This document shows positions 56,512 to 64,000 of a stretch of 64,000 nt of DNA, in pieces (position 1 is the stretch's first letter; each line of letters begins with the position of its first letter). Made by a program: the position numbers and the translations under genes. This stretch comes from PRO6 sp035565775 (lineage in GTDB: Bacteria > Pseudomonadota > Alphaproteobacteria > Rhizobiales > Xanthobacteraceae). Below the pieces are notes generated by a model, which was not told where the DNA came from, did not search any database, and saw only the letters and a program-made list of their open reading frames with translations. The stretch is taken from contig DATMRW010000030.1 in the NCBI GenBank assembly GCA_035565775.1, forward strand, positions 1 through 64,000. The letters run 5' to 3'.

Positions 56512-57462
56512 TCAGGATGCCGCGCCGAGCGCGCCCCTGGCGGTTGCAATATCGGCAGGCGTGCCGACGGCGAGGCCGGTCGCGCCGTCGGCGATGCGCT
56601 TGACGAGGCCGGTCAGCACCTTGCCGGCGCCGATTTCAAGAAACTGGGTGACGCCCTCCCCTGCCATGTAGGCGACCGATTCCCGCCACCGCACGGTGCC
56701 AGTGACCTGCTCGACCAGCCGCTGGCGGATCTCATCCGGCGAGGTGATGGGCGCAGCAAGAACGTTTGCGACGAGGGGCGCGGCAGGCGCATTGATCGTG
56801 ACATCTGCGAGCGCCGCCGCCATCGCGTCGGCCGCCGGCTGCATCAGGCGGCAATGGAACGGCGCGGACACCGGCAGCAGCATCGCGCGCTTGGCGCCCT
56901 TCTCCTTGGCGATCTCGACGGCGCGCTCGACGGCGGCCTTATTCCCGGAGACGACCACCTGCCCGCCGCCATTGTCGTTTGCGGCCTCGCAGACCTCGCC
57001 CTGCGCGGCCTCTTCGGCGACGGCCCGCGCGGCGTCATAGTCAAGCCCGAGCAGCGCCGCCATGGCGCCGACGCCGACCGGAACCGCCTTCTGCATCGCC
57101 TGGCCGCGAATCCGCAGCAGCCGCGCGGTGTCGGCAATCGAGAAGCTGCCGGCGGCGGCCAGCGCCGAATATTCGCCGAGCGAATGGCCGGCAACGAAGG
57201 CGGCGTTCTTGACCTGCAGGCCCGCTTCGGCCTTCAGCACCCGGAGCGCGGCGAGCGAAACCGCCATCAGGGCGGGCTGCGCATTCTCGGTGAGCTGAAG
57301 CGTTTCCGCCGGGCCGTCCCAGATGATCGCGGTCAGCTTCTCGCCGAGCGCGGCATCGACCTCGTCGAACACCGCACGCGCCTGCGGGAACTCATCCGCG
57401 AGCGCCTTGCCCATGCCAACGGCCTGTGAGCCTTGGCCCGGAAATGTCAGAGCTAGTTTCAT
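56512..57462 (-). CDS. fabD: Malonyl-CoA:ACP transacylase
   Basis: 316 residues. MKLALTFPGQGSQAVGMG opens the fold, and the nucleophile Ser is in VAGHSLGEYSALAAAG. It loads malonyl onto ACP for elongation. It heads the fabD-fabG segment of the minus-strand cluster. Confidence 0.96.
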   Translation of the reverse strand: MKLALTFPGQGSQAVGMGKALADEFPQARAVFDEVDAALGEKLTAIIWDGPAETLQLTENAQPALMAVSLAALRVLKAEAGLQVKNAAFVAGHSLGEYSALAAAGSFSIADTARLLRIRGQAMQKAVPVGVGAMAALLGLDYDAARAVAEEAAQGEVCEAANDNGGGQVVVSGNKAAVERAVEIAKEKGAKRAMLLPVSAPFHCRLMQPAADAMAAALADVTINAPAAPLVANVLAAPITSPDEIRQRLVEQVTGTVRWRESVAYMAGEGVTQFLEIGAGKVLTGLVKRIADGATGLAVGTPADIATARGALGAAS

Positions 57463-57597
57463 TATCGGTCCCCGAAAACGGCCGCGACCTTGCCACTTTA
57501 ACGATCAGGCAGGCCCCAAAAGTCGCGCCGAAAGACACCTTGCGTCAGATGATGTCAAGCCGACAAGCCGCCAGGAGCCTTGATCACACAGGCAGTT

Positions 57598-58623
57598 TCA
57601 GAAACCGGCGGCCGCCTGGTCAGCGCCGACATCGCTCCCGGCGCGCAGCCGGCGGGCGTTATTCACGACGTCCCCCGGTCGGTCCTGATCCGGCGGCCGC
57701 GAGGTCGCGAGCCGGAGCACCGCGCCGTAACCGGGCTGCACTTCCATCCGCGCGGCATGGGGACCGCTCATCAGAATGCGGTGGACGCGGGGCAGATTGT
57801 AACAAGGCACGTAGAACAGGAGGTGATGCTCGAGGTGGTAGTTGACGTAGTAAGGCGCAATGAACAGCCGCTCGAGGAAATTGGCGCGGGTGGTCCGGGT
57901 GTTGCGCAGCGGATCGGCGCTGTCCGGCACGACCGCGTGCTCCGCAATGTTGCGGATACGGGTGATGACCATCATCCAGGTCGCGAGCGGCAGCAGCCAG
58001 AGCAGCGGATAGGCCCACCAGATCCCGGCAAGCGCCAACCCGGCGAACAGGATCGCGTTGACGAGAAACTGCGGCCCGAGCTTGTCCCAGAAATGACGGA
58101 GGCGGCGCGCCAGCGGCCAATCCGATTCGCCGAGCGCGTTCAGAAGCTGCGCCTTGCGCTGCTGGTAGGCGGTCTGGCCAGTGATGTCGCGCAGAAACTT
58201 GCGGCGATAGCTCGGCCGGGTGATCGGGAACGGCGCCGACAGGACGAGGTCGGGATCGTCCTCCTGCTGGGTGTGGGCGTGGTGCTTGAGGTGGTAGCGG
58301 CGATAGGCGCGCGTTTCGGCGAATACCGGATAGGCACACAGCCACTGGCTCAGCCACAGATTGAGCCTTTCGCCGCTCGCGAGGCAACCGTGAGCGCCCT
58401 CATGCATCAATATTGCAAGGCCGAGCTGGCGAGAGCCGATGACCGCCACCGCAAACAGAAAGGTCAGCGGATTCGGCCACCACGCCACCAGCGCCATCGC
58501 CCCGAAGATCAACGCCCAGGCGTGAACGACGAGCAGGGTCCCCTTCCAGGTCGAGCGGGTTCGCACCGCGATCAATTCCTCGTCGGTCATCAGGTCGCGC
58601 GCGCGGATGCGGGGTGCGGTCAT
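57598..58623 (-). CDS. Membrane fatty acid desaturase-like protein
   Basis: 341 residues with four transmembrane segments. The three di-iron histidine boxes are HEGAH at 74-78, HLKHHAH at 111-117 and HLEHH at 263-267. Such enzymes introduce double bonds or hydroxyl groups into lipids. Acyl chain and position cannot be deduced. The ATG overlaps the stop of the TetR gene (ATGA), so the regulator and enzyme form one transcript. It may be controlled by the TetR protein. Confidence 0.85.
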   Translation of the reverse strand: MTAPRIRARDLMTDEELIAVRTRSTWKGTLLVVHAWALIFGAMALVAWWPNPLTFLFAVAVIGSRQLGLAILMHEGAHGCLASGERLNLWLSQWLCAYPVFAETRAYRRYHLKHHAHTQQEDDPDLVLSAPFPITRPSYRRKFLRDITGQTAYQQRKAQLLNALGESDWPLARRLRHFWDKLGPQFLVNAILFAGLALAGIWWAYPLLWLLPLATWMMVITRIRNIAEHAVVPDSADPLRNTRTTRANFLERLFIAPYYVNYHLEHHLLFYVPCYNLPRVHRILMSGPHAARMEVQPGYGAVLRLATSRPPDQDRPGDVVNNARRLRAGSDVGADQAAAGF

Positions 58624-59342
58624 GTCCCTGTCTCCCTGGTCGATGATGAGGGCAGCAATCGGGTGCCGGTGGCGGGAACGAGCGCCAGCGACGCTCCTCC
58701 GGCATCGTCGGCCTGCGTGTCGAGAAGGCGAAGCATGTCGGCAGCGCAGTCTTCATAGGCACGGCCGATGGCGTGTCCTTCCAGCGTCAGCCCGATCGCC
58801 AGCGCCCAGAAGCGCCGCGCGGTGACGTCAGGGGCGAGCCGCGACCGCCAGCCATGGGCCGCCATCTTTCCCGCATAGGCCCGCAGACCCTCGGCATGGA
58901 GCCGCTCGATGGTCCGCTCGACCAGCGGCGCGAGGTCCGGCCGGCGCCGGGTCAGCATCAGCGCCTCGGTGAAAAAGCCGAGCGACAGGCCGTCATCGTC
59001 GGCCGCCATCACGCTCTCGGCCAGCGCACGAGTGTAGTCCTCTGGCGTCACGGCAGCGCTTGCGGCGTCTTCCGCGCGCCTGCCGACATAGAGGACGTCG
59101 CGGCATGCCGCCTCAACGAACAGCGCCTCCTTGGACCGGAAATAATAGGTGACCTGGCTCGGAAAGGCCTCCGCCGCCCGCGCGATGTCGGCGATGGCGA
59201 CCCCGCTCAACCCCTTCGCCTTGAACAGCGCCGCGGCGACATCAAGGAGCGTCGAGCGCATCTTGCGACCAGCGCTGCGGCTGGCGCGCCTCGCGGACCG
59301 TTCCTCGTCGTCTCGCTCCCGATGCTCGGCCGGAACCTTCAT
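58620..59342 (-). CDS. TetR-family transcriptional regulator of the desaturase operon
   Basis: 240 residues. The TetR helix-turn-helix is at about 30-76 (GLSGVAIADIARAAEAFPSQ and VTYYFRSKEALF), with a ligand-binding C-terminal domain. The first 27 residues are a charged Arg/Glu-rich extension. GGGAGG eight bases upstream supports ATG 59342. A 15-bp perfect palindrome lies about 50 bp upstream, so autoregulation is likely. It probably senses a lipid or acyl-CoA, given the overlap with the desaturase gene, but that is inference. Confidence 0.85.
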   Translation of the reverse strand: MKVPAEHRERDDEERSARRASRSAGRKMRSTLLDVAAALFKAKGLSGVAIADIARAAEAFPSQVTYYFRSKEALFVEAACRDVLYVGRRAEDAASAAVTPEDYTRALAESVMAADDDGLSLGFFTEALMLTRRRPDLAPLVERTIERLHAEGLRAYAGKMAAHGWRSRLAPDVTARRFWALAIGLTLEGHAIGRAYEDCAADMLRLLDTQADDAGGASLALVPATGTRLLPSSSTRETGT

Positions 59343-59388
59343 CGCGCGACCTCCCTGACAGCCTTTGCAGGGCTCTCCTGTGCGTTAA

Positions 59389-59403
59389 TTGTATGCCATA
59401 CAA
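59389..59403. promoter_or_regulatory. TetR operator candidate, 15-bp palindrome
   Basis: TTGTATGCCATACAA is a perfect 7-1-7 inverted repeat 46 bp before the tetR start. TetR-family dimers bind such sites, so it is a strong candidate for autoregulation. Confidence 0.65.
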
Positions 59404-59454
59404 ACAATTCGTCAATCGGAACGGTCTGTCGCCGTTTCGCTCCGCTCCCCGCCC

Positions 59455-59482
59455 TTGCCATCCGGCGAAATTCGCTTATAAA
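59455..59482 (+). promoter_or_regulatory. Sigma-70 promoter of rpsF operon
   Basis: TTGCCA (59455-59460), a 16-bp spacer and TATAAA (59477-59482). The predicted start near 59489 leaves a leader of about 190 bases before rpsF. Confidence 0.6.
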
Positions 59483-59609
59483 GCCCGGATTCGTGAGCTC
59501 CGGCCGGGAGCTGAACGGACGGCTAAATCAATCACCTTTTTTTGTCGGTCGATTGCTGCGGCAGGGTGTTTTCACCCGTCGTCCCGTGTTCCCGCCTTCT
59601 GAGCGTTTT

Positions 59610-59630
59610 GAGCCTTTCCCAAAGAGGCTC
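59610..59630 (+). promoter_or_regulatory. Hairpin in the rpsF leader
   Basis: GAGCC and GGCTC with further A-T and wobble pairs form a stem of about eight bp. Bacterial rpsF leaders often bind S6:S18 for autoregulation; whether this one does is untested and its match to the known motif is unclear. Confidence 0.3.
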
Positions 59631-59677
59631 GAAGGGCTTGCCGTCGGATCTCGCGCTAACCTTAGGAAAGGATTGTC

Positions 59678-60115
59678 ATGCCTTTTTATGAGCATGTGTT
59701 TCTGGCGCGTCAGGACGCCAGCGCCCAGCAGGTCGAGGAATTGACCACGCAGATCACGGGTGTGATCGAGCAGATGGGCGGCAAGGTGACGAAGGTTGAG
59801 AACTGGGGCGTTCGCTCCCTCACCTATCGCATGAACAAGAATCGTAAGGCCCACTTCATGATGCTGAACGTCGATGCGCCGGCAGCCGTCGTCGCCGAGA
59901 TCGAGCGTCAGGAGCGGATCAACGAAGACATCATCCGCTACATGACCATTCGCGTCGATGAGCTGGAGGAAGGTCCCTCCGCAATGATGCGCAAGGCTGA
60001 TCGCGATCGTGAACGTGATGACCGTGGCTTCCGTGGCGACCGCGATGGCGGCCCGCGCGGTGATCGTGGTCCGCGCCGTCCGCGTGACGACGCCGAAGCT
60101 TCTAACGAGGAGTAA
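59678..60115 (+). CDS. rpsF: 30S ribosomal protein S6
   Basis: 145 residues. The S6 fold runs from MPFYEHVFLARQDASAQQVE to about residue 100, containing YRMNKNRKAHFMMLNVDAP. The last 40 residues are Arg/Asp/Gly-rich (RDRERDDRGFRGDRDGG), an alphaproteobacterial tail. It binds S18 in the 30S platform. AGGAAAGGA precedes the ATG. First gene of the rpsF-rpsR-DUF2232-rplI operon. Confidence 0.97.
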   Translation: MPFYEHVFLARQDASAQQVEELTTQITGVIEQMGGKVTKVENWGVRSLTYRMNKNRKAHFMMLNVDAPAAVVAEIERQERINEDIIRYMTIRVDELEEGPSAMMRKADRDRERDDRGFRGDRDGGPRGDRGPRRPRDDAEASNEE

Positions 60116-60120
60116 GAGTC

Positions 60121-60363
60121 ATGGCAGCTGACGCAGGCGCACGCCGTCCGTTCTTCCGCCGCCGCAAGACCTGCCCGTTCACGGGCTCGAATGCGCCGAA
60201 GATCGACTACAAGGATTCGAAGCTGTTGATGCGTTACGTGTCCGAGCGCGGCAAGATCGTGCCGAGCCGCATCACCGCAGTTTCCGCCAAGAAGCAGCGC
60301 GAACTGGCCCGTGCCATCAAGCGCGCACGTTTCCTTGGCCTTCTGCCCTACGTCATCCGCTAA
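60121..60363 (+). CDS. rpsR: 30S ribosomal protein S18
   Basis: 80 residues, RRPFFRRRKTCPFTGSNAPK then PSRITAVSAKKQRELARAIK and RARFLGLLPYV. It pairs with S6 in the 30S subunit. It starts five bases after rpsF with GAGGAG upstream. Confidence 0.98.
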   Translation: MAADAGARRPFFRRRKTCPFTGSNAPKIDYKDSKLLMRYVSERGKIVPSRITAVSAKKQRELARAIKRARFLGLLPYVIR

Positions 60364-60382
60364 GCGGACGACGCATCGATCC

Positions 60383-60415
60383 GGTGAATGCGTGGCGACA
60401 CGCATTCACCTTTTT
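60383..60415 (+). terminator. Hairpin with GCGA tetraloop and T-run inside the ribosomal operon
   Basis: GGTGAATGCGTG, loop GCGA and CACGCATTCACC form a perfect 12-bp stem followed by TTTTT. It lies 20 bp after rpsR, so transcription probably ends or is attenuated here before DUF2232 and rplI. Confidence 0.85.
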
Positions 60416-60546
60416 CAGACAGGCGCTGTCGCCACCTGAAATCCAAAGCCGACAGACTTAGATTTACAAGACAATGCGGGTCATGCCGTGTTGGAGGGTT
60501 GGGGTTCACAGGAACCTCTAACCGCTCGAAAGGAGCGGGACAGCTG

Positions 60547-61548
60547 ATGACCATGACGCTTTTACTCATTGCACTGGTGGCCGGCGCTGCGTCGGCCGTG
60601 ATGTTCGCGTCGATTGCGTCGGGCGCGGTGCTTTCGCTTTTGCTGTTCTATCTTGCTCCCCTGCCGCTGATGGTGGTCGGGTTGAGCTGGGGACCGCTCG
60701 TCGCCCTGATCGGCGCCGTCGCCGCCTGCATCGGCATCGGAGTCTTTTTCAGCTTCTCCTACATCGCAGCGTTCGGCCTCACCGTCGGCATGCCGGCCTG
60801 GTGGCTCGCGCGGCAGGCCCTCCTCGGCCGCCCCGCTCCCCAGACCTCGGCCGAGCTCCCCGCCGACGTCGCCAAGGCTCAGGCAGAGGCACAGTCGCCG
60901 GGCGCGATCGAGTGGTATCCGGTCGGCCGGCTGGTGCTGTGGGCCGCGGTCTTTGCCGTGCTCACCACCGCCAGCGCACTGTTCACGCTCGGCAGCGATG
61001 AAGCCTCGATCACCGCCACGCTCAAGCAGGGGCTGACGCGGATCATGGGCATTCGCGCCGACAGCCCGGTTTCGCCGGAGACCGACCGCGTCCTCGACGC
61101 CCTGGTCGGCGTCGCACCGGCGGCGGGCGCCGCGATCGCACTCCTGACGCTCACGATCAACCTCTGGCTCGCCGGCAAGATCGCCGCGACCTCGGGCCGG
61201 CTGCAGCGCCCCTGGCCGGTGCTGAGGATGTTCGATCTGCCGCCAATGACGCTCGCCGCGCTGTCGCTGGCGATTGCCCTCGCCTTCATGGGCGGGCTAC
61301 TCGGCATCATCGCGCAGATCGTGACGGCTGCGCTGATGGGCGCCTATGCGCTCGTAGGGTTTGCCACACTCCACGTTGTGACGATGGCCCTCAAGGGCCG
61401 GATGCTCTGGCTGAGCAGCGTCTATGCGGGCGTGCTGGTGTTCGGTTGGCCGATTGTCCTGATGATCGCGCTCGGGCTCACCGATGCGATCCTCGGCCTT
61501 CGTCAACGTTATCTGCGTCGGCAAAGCGTGCCGACGATTCATTCCTGA
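60547..61548 (+). CDS. DUF2232 membrane protein
   Basis: 333 residues, very hydrophobic, about eight transmembrane segments. MTMTLLLIALVAGAASAVMF starts the protein, and a soluble loop around 110-135 carries Ala/Glu. DUF2232 proteins sit between rpsR and rplI in many alphaproteobacteria; the function is unknown. GGAG lies 11 bases upstream. A terminator precedes it, so it may have its own start or depend on read-through. Confidence 0.85.
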   Translation: MTMTLLLIALVAGAASAVMFASIASGAVLSLLLFYLAPLPLMVVGLSWGPLVALIGAVAACIGIGVFFSFSYIAAFGLTVGMPAWWLARQALLGRPAPQTSAELPADVAKAQAEAQSPGAIEWYPVGRLVLWAAVFAVLTTASALFTLGSDEASITATLKQGLTRIMGIRADSPVSPETDRVLDALVGVAPAAGAAIALLTLTINLWLAGKIAATSGRLQRPWPVLRMFDLPPMTLAALSLAIALAFMGGLLGIIAQIVTAALMGAYALVGFATLHVVTMALKGRMLWLSSVYAGVLVFGWPIVLMIALGLTDAILGLRQRYLRRQSVPTIHS

Positions 61549-61580
61549 CAACTTCAAACAACTGAGAAACGGAGACCAAG

Positions 61581-62165
61581 ATGGAAATCATTCTTTTGGA
61601 GCGCGTCGCAAAGCTCGGCCAGATGGGCGATGTCGTCCGCGTCCGCAACGGCTATGCGCGCAACTTCCTGCTGCCGAACGGCAAGGCGCTCCGCGCCACC
61701 GACGAGAACCGTGCCAAGTTCGACGGCATGAAGGCTGACCTCGAGGCCCGCAACATCGCGGCCAAGGAAGAGGCCAGCAAGGTCGCCGAGAAGATCGATG
61801 GTCGCAACATCGTCATCCTGCGCCAGGCGTCGGAATCCGGCCAGCTCTACGGCTCGGTTTCGGTGCGCGACATCATCTCGGGCTTCGAGAGCGACGGCGT
61901 CAACATCAGCCGCCAGCAGGTTCTGCTCGACCACCCGATCAAGACCATCGGCCAGCACAGCGTTTCGATCGCCGTTCACCCGGAAGTCGAAGTCGCCGTT
62001 TCGGTCACTGTCGCGCGCAGCGAAGACGAGGCCGAGCGCATCAATCGCGGTGAAGACCTGAACACCCGCAACGAAGATCGCGACGCAGCCGCTGAGGCGA
62101 TCGCCGCGGCCGGCGAGTTCTTCGATCCGGATGCAGAGCAGCACGAGGACGAAGCCAACGCCTGA
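61581..62165 (+). CDS. rplI: 50S ribosomal protein L9
   Basis: 194 residues. MEIILLERVAKLGQMGDVVR and NGYARNFLLPNGKALRATDE mark the N-terminal domain, a long helix follows, then the C-terminal domain. An acidic tail (AEAIAAAGEFFDPDAEQHED) extends past the E. coli length. GGAG precedes the ATG. Confidence 0.97.
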   Translation: MEIILLERVAKLGQMGDVVRVRNGYARNFLLPNGKALRATDENRAKFDGMKADLEARNIAAKEEASKVAEKIDGRNIVILRQASESGQLYGSVSVRDIISGFESDGVNISRQQVLLDHPIKTIGQHSVSIAVHPEVEVAVSVTVARSEDEAERINRGEDLNTRNEDRDAAAEAIAAAGEFFDPDAEQHEDEANA

Positions 62166-62186
62166 TCGGCGTTGCCGCAAACATAC

Positions 62187-62221
62187 GAAAAAGGCCGGGG
62201 TTCAGCCCCGGCCTTTTTTTG
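62187..62221 (+). terminator. Terminator of rplI
   Basis: AAGGCCGGGG and CCCCGGCCTT form a 10-bp stem with loop TTCAG, followed by TTTTTTT. The A-run on the other side means it could also act on minus-strand transcription from the cytochrome gene. Confidence 0.9.
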
Positions 62222-62264
62222 TTGTCGCGATGTAGTGCCTGCGTGAACGCTGGCGCAAGTGCGG

Positions 62265-63764
62265 TTACTGCGCCGCCGGCTTCGCCTCGTCGGAAGCCGG
62301 AGCAGATTCCGGCTTCTTATCGGCGCCGGCCTGTTCCGAAGGCTTGCTTTCCAAAGGCTTTTGCTCGGATGGCTGCGCCTCCGAAGCGTTGCTCTCCGAA
62401 GGCTTTGCTTCGACCGGCTTGGCATCGGCCGCCTTGTCGTCGGCAGCGGCAGCGGGCTTGGTCTCGGCAGGCTTTTCAGCCTCGGTCTTCACCGCTTCCG
62501 GCTTTGCAGGCTCAGGCTTGGCTGCATCAAGCTTTGCAGGTTCGGACTTAACAGGCTCGGGCTTGGCTTCCGGTGCCTTGCCGTCGCTTGCCTTCTCCGA
62601 CGGCTCCGCGCCGTTTGCCTTGGGCTCGGATGCACCATTCGCCGGCTTCTCGGCCGAAGGCGCCGCTTCGGATTTTGTAGCCTCGGGTTTCGCCTCATCG
62701 GCCTTGGGCGCATCCGCCTTCGCCGCCGGCGTCTCGGTTACAGGCTTTGCCGGCTCCGCAACGGCAGGCTTCGTCGCCTCGCCCTTGTCAGGGGCCTTCT
62801 CGCTTTCGCCCGAAGCAGACTTCTCCGCAGCAGGCGCTTCGGCCTTGTCAGCATCGGTCGCCGCAGGCTTTGCTTCCACCGGCTTTAACTCGGAGGGCTT
62901 CTCAGAAGGCTTGGCCTCTTCCGCCTTCGGCTCTGCCGGTTTTACGGCAGCAGGCTTTTCGGCCTCCGTCTTTGCGGACTCAGGCTTTGCTTCCTCGGGC
63001 TTCGCAGGCTCGGTCTTTGCCGGCTCGGGCTTGGCCACTTCCGCGGGAACAGGTGCAGGCGCGGCCTTTTGGCGCTTGCCCTTCCGCTCGGCATCGGGCT
63101 TTGCCTTCGGCGCATCGGCCTCGGCGGCTGCCGCATCAGGCTGCGCTGCGGGCGCAGCCGGCGCCGTCACGGCCGGAGCTGCAGGCTCGGCGGTTTCCGG
63201 CTTGTCCTGCTTCTTGCCTTTGCCTTGCTTCTGGCGGCGCTCTTCGCGCTCCTGCGCGCGCTTCTCCTGCGCTTCGCGGCGCGCACGCCTCGCCTCCTCG
63301 CGGCGCTTGGCCCTGCGTTCGGCGGGCGTCATTTCGGCTTCGGCCGGAGCGGCCTGCTGCTGGTCCCACGGCAAACGGAAGCTGCGCTGCTGTTGTTGCG
63401 CGTCCTGAACCGGCGCGGACTGCGCCGGCGCCTGCGTTGCCGGCGGCGCGCCGCGCTCGGGGCTGCGCGTCGCCTCGCGGCGGCCGCGCGTTTCGGCAGC
63501 TGCGCCGTTCGCGAGCAGATAGCCGCTCATCACCTGCGCCATCTCGCTGCCGGTCGTGTAGTGCTGGCGCAAAAATCCCGGCAATGCTGCGGGCGGCACA
63601 GTGTTCAACAGTCCGCGCGCGCTGCGATGACATGCCGAACAGGTGCTTGAAAAGATCTGCGACGCGCTTTTGCCGGCATCGAGATTTTGCGCGAGCAGCG
63701 GGGCGGCTTGAAAATAACTCGTCAGCAGCGCCGCCGCTGCCAAACCGACCTTTCGGCTGAACAT
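62265..63764 (-). CDS. Secreted cytochrome c-like protein with long Ala/Glu/Lys/Pro tail
   Basis: 499 residues. A signal peptide (cleavage near LLAQN) precedes a small c-type haem domain with CSACH at 42-46 (IFSSTCSACHRSARGLLN). From about residue 105 the protein is low-complexity. It starts with Gln/Ala, then a basic Arg/Glu helix (RRAKRREEARRARREAQEKR), then about 300 residues of KPEPAK, SEKPSE and KPAEAK-like repeats. The haem domain suggests a role in periplasmic electron transfer. The tail could be a spacer or a cell-wall contact; its function is inferred. It converges on rplI. Confidence 0.8.
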   Translation of the reverse strand: MFSRKVGLAAAALLTSYFQAAPLLAQNLDAGKSASQIFSSTCSACHRSARGLLNTVPPAALPGFLRQHYTTGSEMAQVMSGYLLANGAAAETRGRREATRSPERGAPPATQAPAQSAPVQDAQQQQRSFRLPWDQQQAAPAEAEMTPAERRAKRREEARRARREAQEKRAQEREERRQKQGKGKKQDKPETAEPAAPAVTAPAAPAAQPDAAAAEADAPKAKPDAERKGKRQKAAPAPVPAEVAKPEPAKTEPAKPEEAKPESAKTEAEKPAAVKPAEPKAEEAKPSEKPSELKPVEAKPAATDADKAEAPAAEKSASGESEKAPDKGEATKPAVAEPAKPVTETPAAKADAPKADEAKPEATKSEAAPSAEKPANGASEPKANGAEPSEKASDGKAPEAKPEPVKSEPAKLDAAKPEPAKPEAVKTEAEKPAETKPAAAADDKAADAKPVEAKPSESNASEAQPSEQKPLESKPSEQAGADKKPESAPASDEAKPAAQ

Positions 63765-63916
63765 TCACCCCTCCAGATGGGTCACCAAAATTGCGGGTAT
63801 CGCCGACCTGCCGTCCCGCAAAGCGCGGAATGATTGCGGCCGGACACTGAGCAGAGCTGTGCCGCGCAATCAAAAGCGCTCGATGCGAACGTTCCGTGCT
63901 TACGGGACATAGTGGC

Positions 63917-64000
63917 ATGGATGCGTCGACTTTTATCGAATCAATCGGCAAATGGAAGGGCACACATCGCCTCATCCCGCCGAATGCTTCGGCTGTGTTG
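63917..64000 (+). CDS. Partial gene at right edge (unknown)
   Basis: The plus frame from ATG 63917 is open to the window edge for 28 codons, beginning MDASTFIESIGKWKGTHRLI. The coding-like composition suggests the start of a real protein, but the family cannot be named. It is divergent from the cytochrome gene. Confidence 0.45.
   Translation, partial: MDASTFIESIGKWKGTHRLIPPNASAVL

Larger units (their letters stand above)
59343..59677. other. Divergent region tetR / rpsF with promoter and long leader
   Basis: 335 bp without a gene. It holds the TetR palindrome (59389-59403), a good promoter for rpsF (59455-59482) and a leader of nearly 190 bases with a hairpin at 59610-59630. Confidence 0.6.

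Noticed and set aside
62265..63764. Large repeat-rich tract as a possible tandem DNA repeat or CRISPR
   Set aside because: The repeats are irregular at DNA level and encode a Lys/Pro/Ala/Glu protein tail; no equal spacers.

Overview
This window is an ordinary chromosomal stretch of a GC-rich alphaproteobacterium. The gene families and gene order point to the Bradyrhizobiaceae/Nitrobacteraceae group (Bradyrhizobium, Rhodopseudomonas, Afipia, Nitrobacter relatives). Supporting evidence includes the divergent katA-oxyR pair, the ppk-ppx-hdaA-purMN cluster, the lptF-lptG-lptD-surA-pdxA-rsmA run, fabD-fabG-acpP-fabF, and rpsF-rpsR-DUF2232-rplI. The genus cannot be fixed from the sequence alone.

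Left edge (1-1400): the end of an IS3-family element lies beside a truncated DUF6538-type integrase. The integrase sits next to the 3' end of a tRNA-Ser(UGA), a typical scar of a tRNA-integrated island. About 850 bp follow in which I see no gene. From 1.4 to 9 kb come an RlpA-like protein, several micro-proteins, a cupin, the 5-oxoprolinase operon pxpBCA, and a lone form II CoxL-like molybdenum hydroxylase subunit on the opposite strand.

9-21 kb: catalase with its divergent regulator OxyR, a GNAT acetyltransferase with an FNR/FixK-like box upstream, a PaaI thioesterase and an M20 deacylase. Then come two translationally coupled small proteins, CreA, an L,D-transpeptidase with a duplicated fold, a polysaccharide deacetylase, a RibD-like reductase and DoxX.

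21-36 kb is housekeeping: MaeB malic enzyme, AspRS, RNase D, Ppx/Ppk polyphosphate enzymes, HdaA, a phosphatidyltransferase, PurM/PurN, a cold-shock protein, TerC, Ndk, a Gly/His-rich secreted protein and a lone NepR-like anti-sigma protein.

36-53 kb: an ABC-F ATPase, a small lipoprotein, the PepA-HolC pair and the lipopolysaccharide export run LptF-LptG-LptD. These are followed by a SurA-like chaperone, PdxA, RsmA and an alcohol dehydrogenase. On the opposite strand are Gmk, YicC and MltG.

53-64 kb: type II fatty-acid synthesis genes (fabD-fabG-acpP-fabF, minus strand) and a TetR/desaturase pair with a clear palindromic operator. Then come the ribosomal operon rpsF-rpsR-DUF2232-rplI with an internal hairpin, a cytochrome c with a very long Ala/Glu/Lys/Pro-rich tail, and the beginning of one more gene at the right edge.

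I found no CRISPR array, prophage or multi-gene defence island. The most interesting items are small: the lone NepR, the lone CoxL, the TetR palindrome, the duplicated transpeptidase fold, the low-complexity cytochrome, and the island scar at the tRNA.
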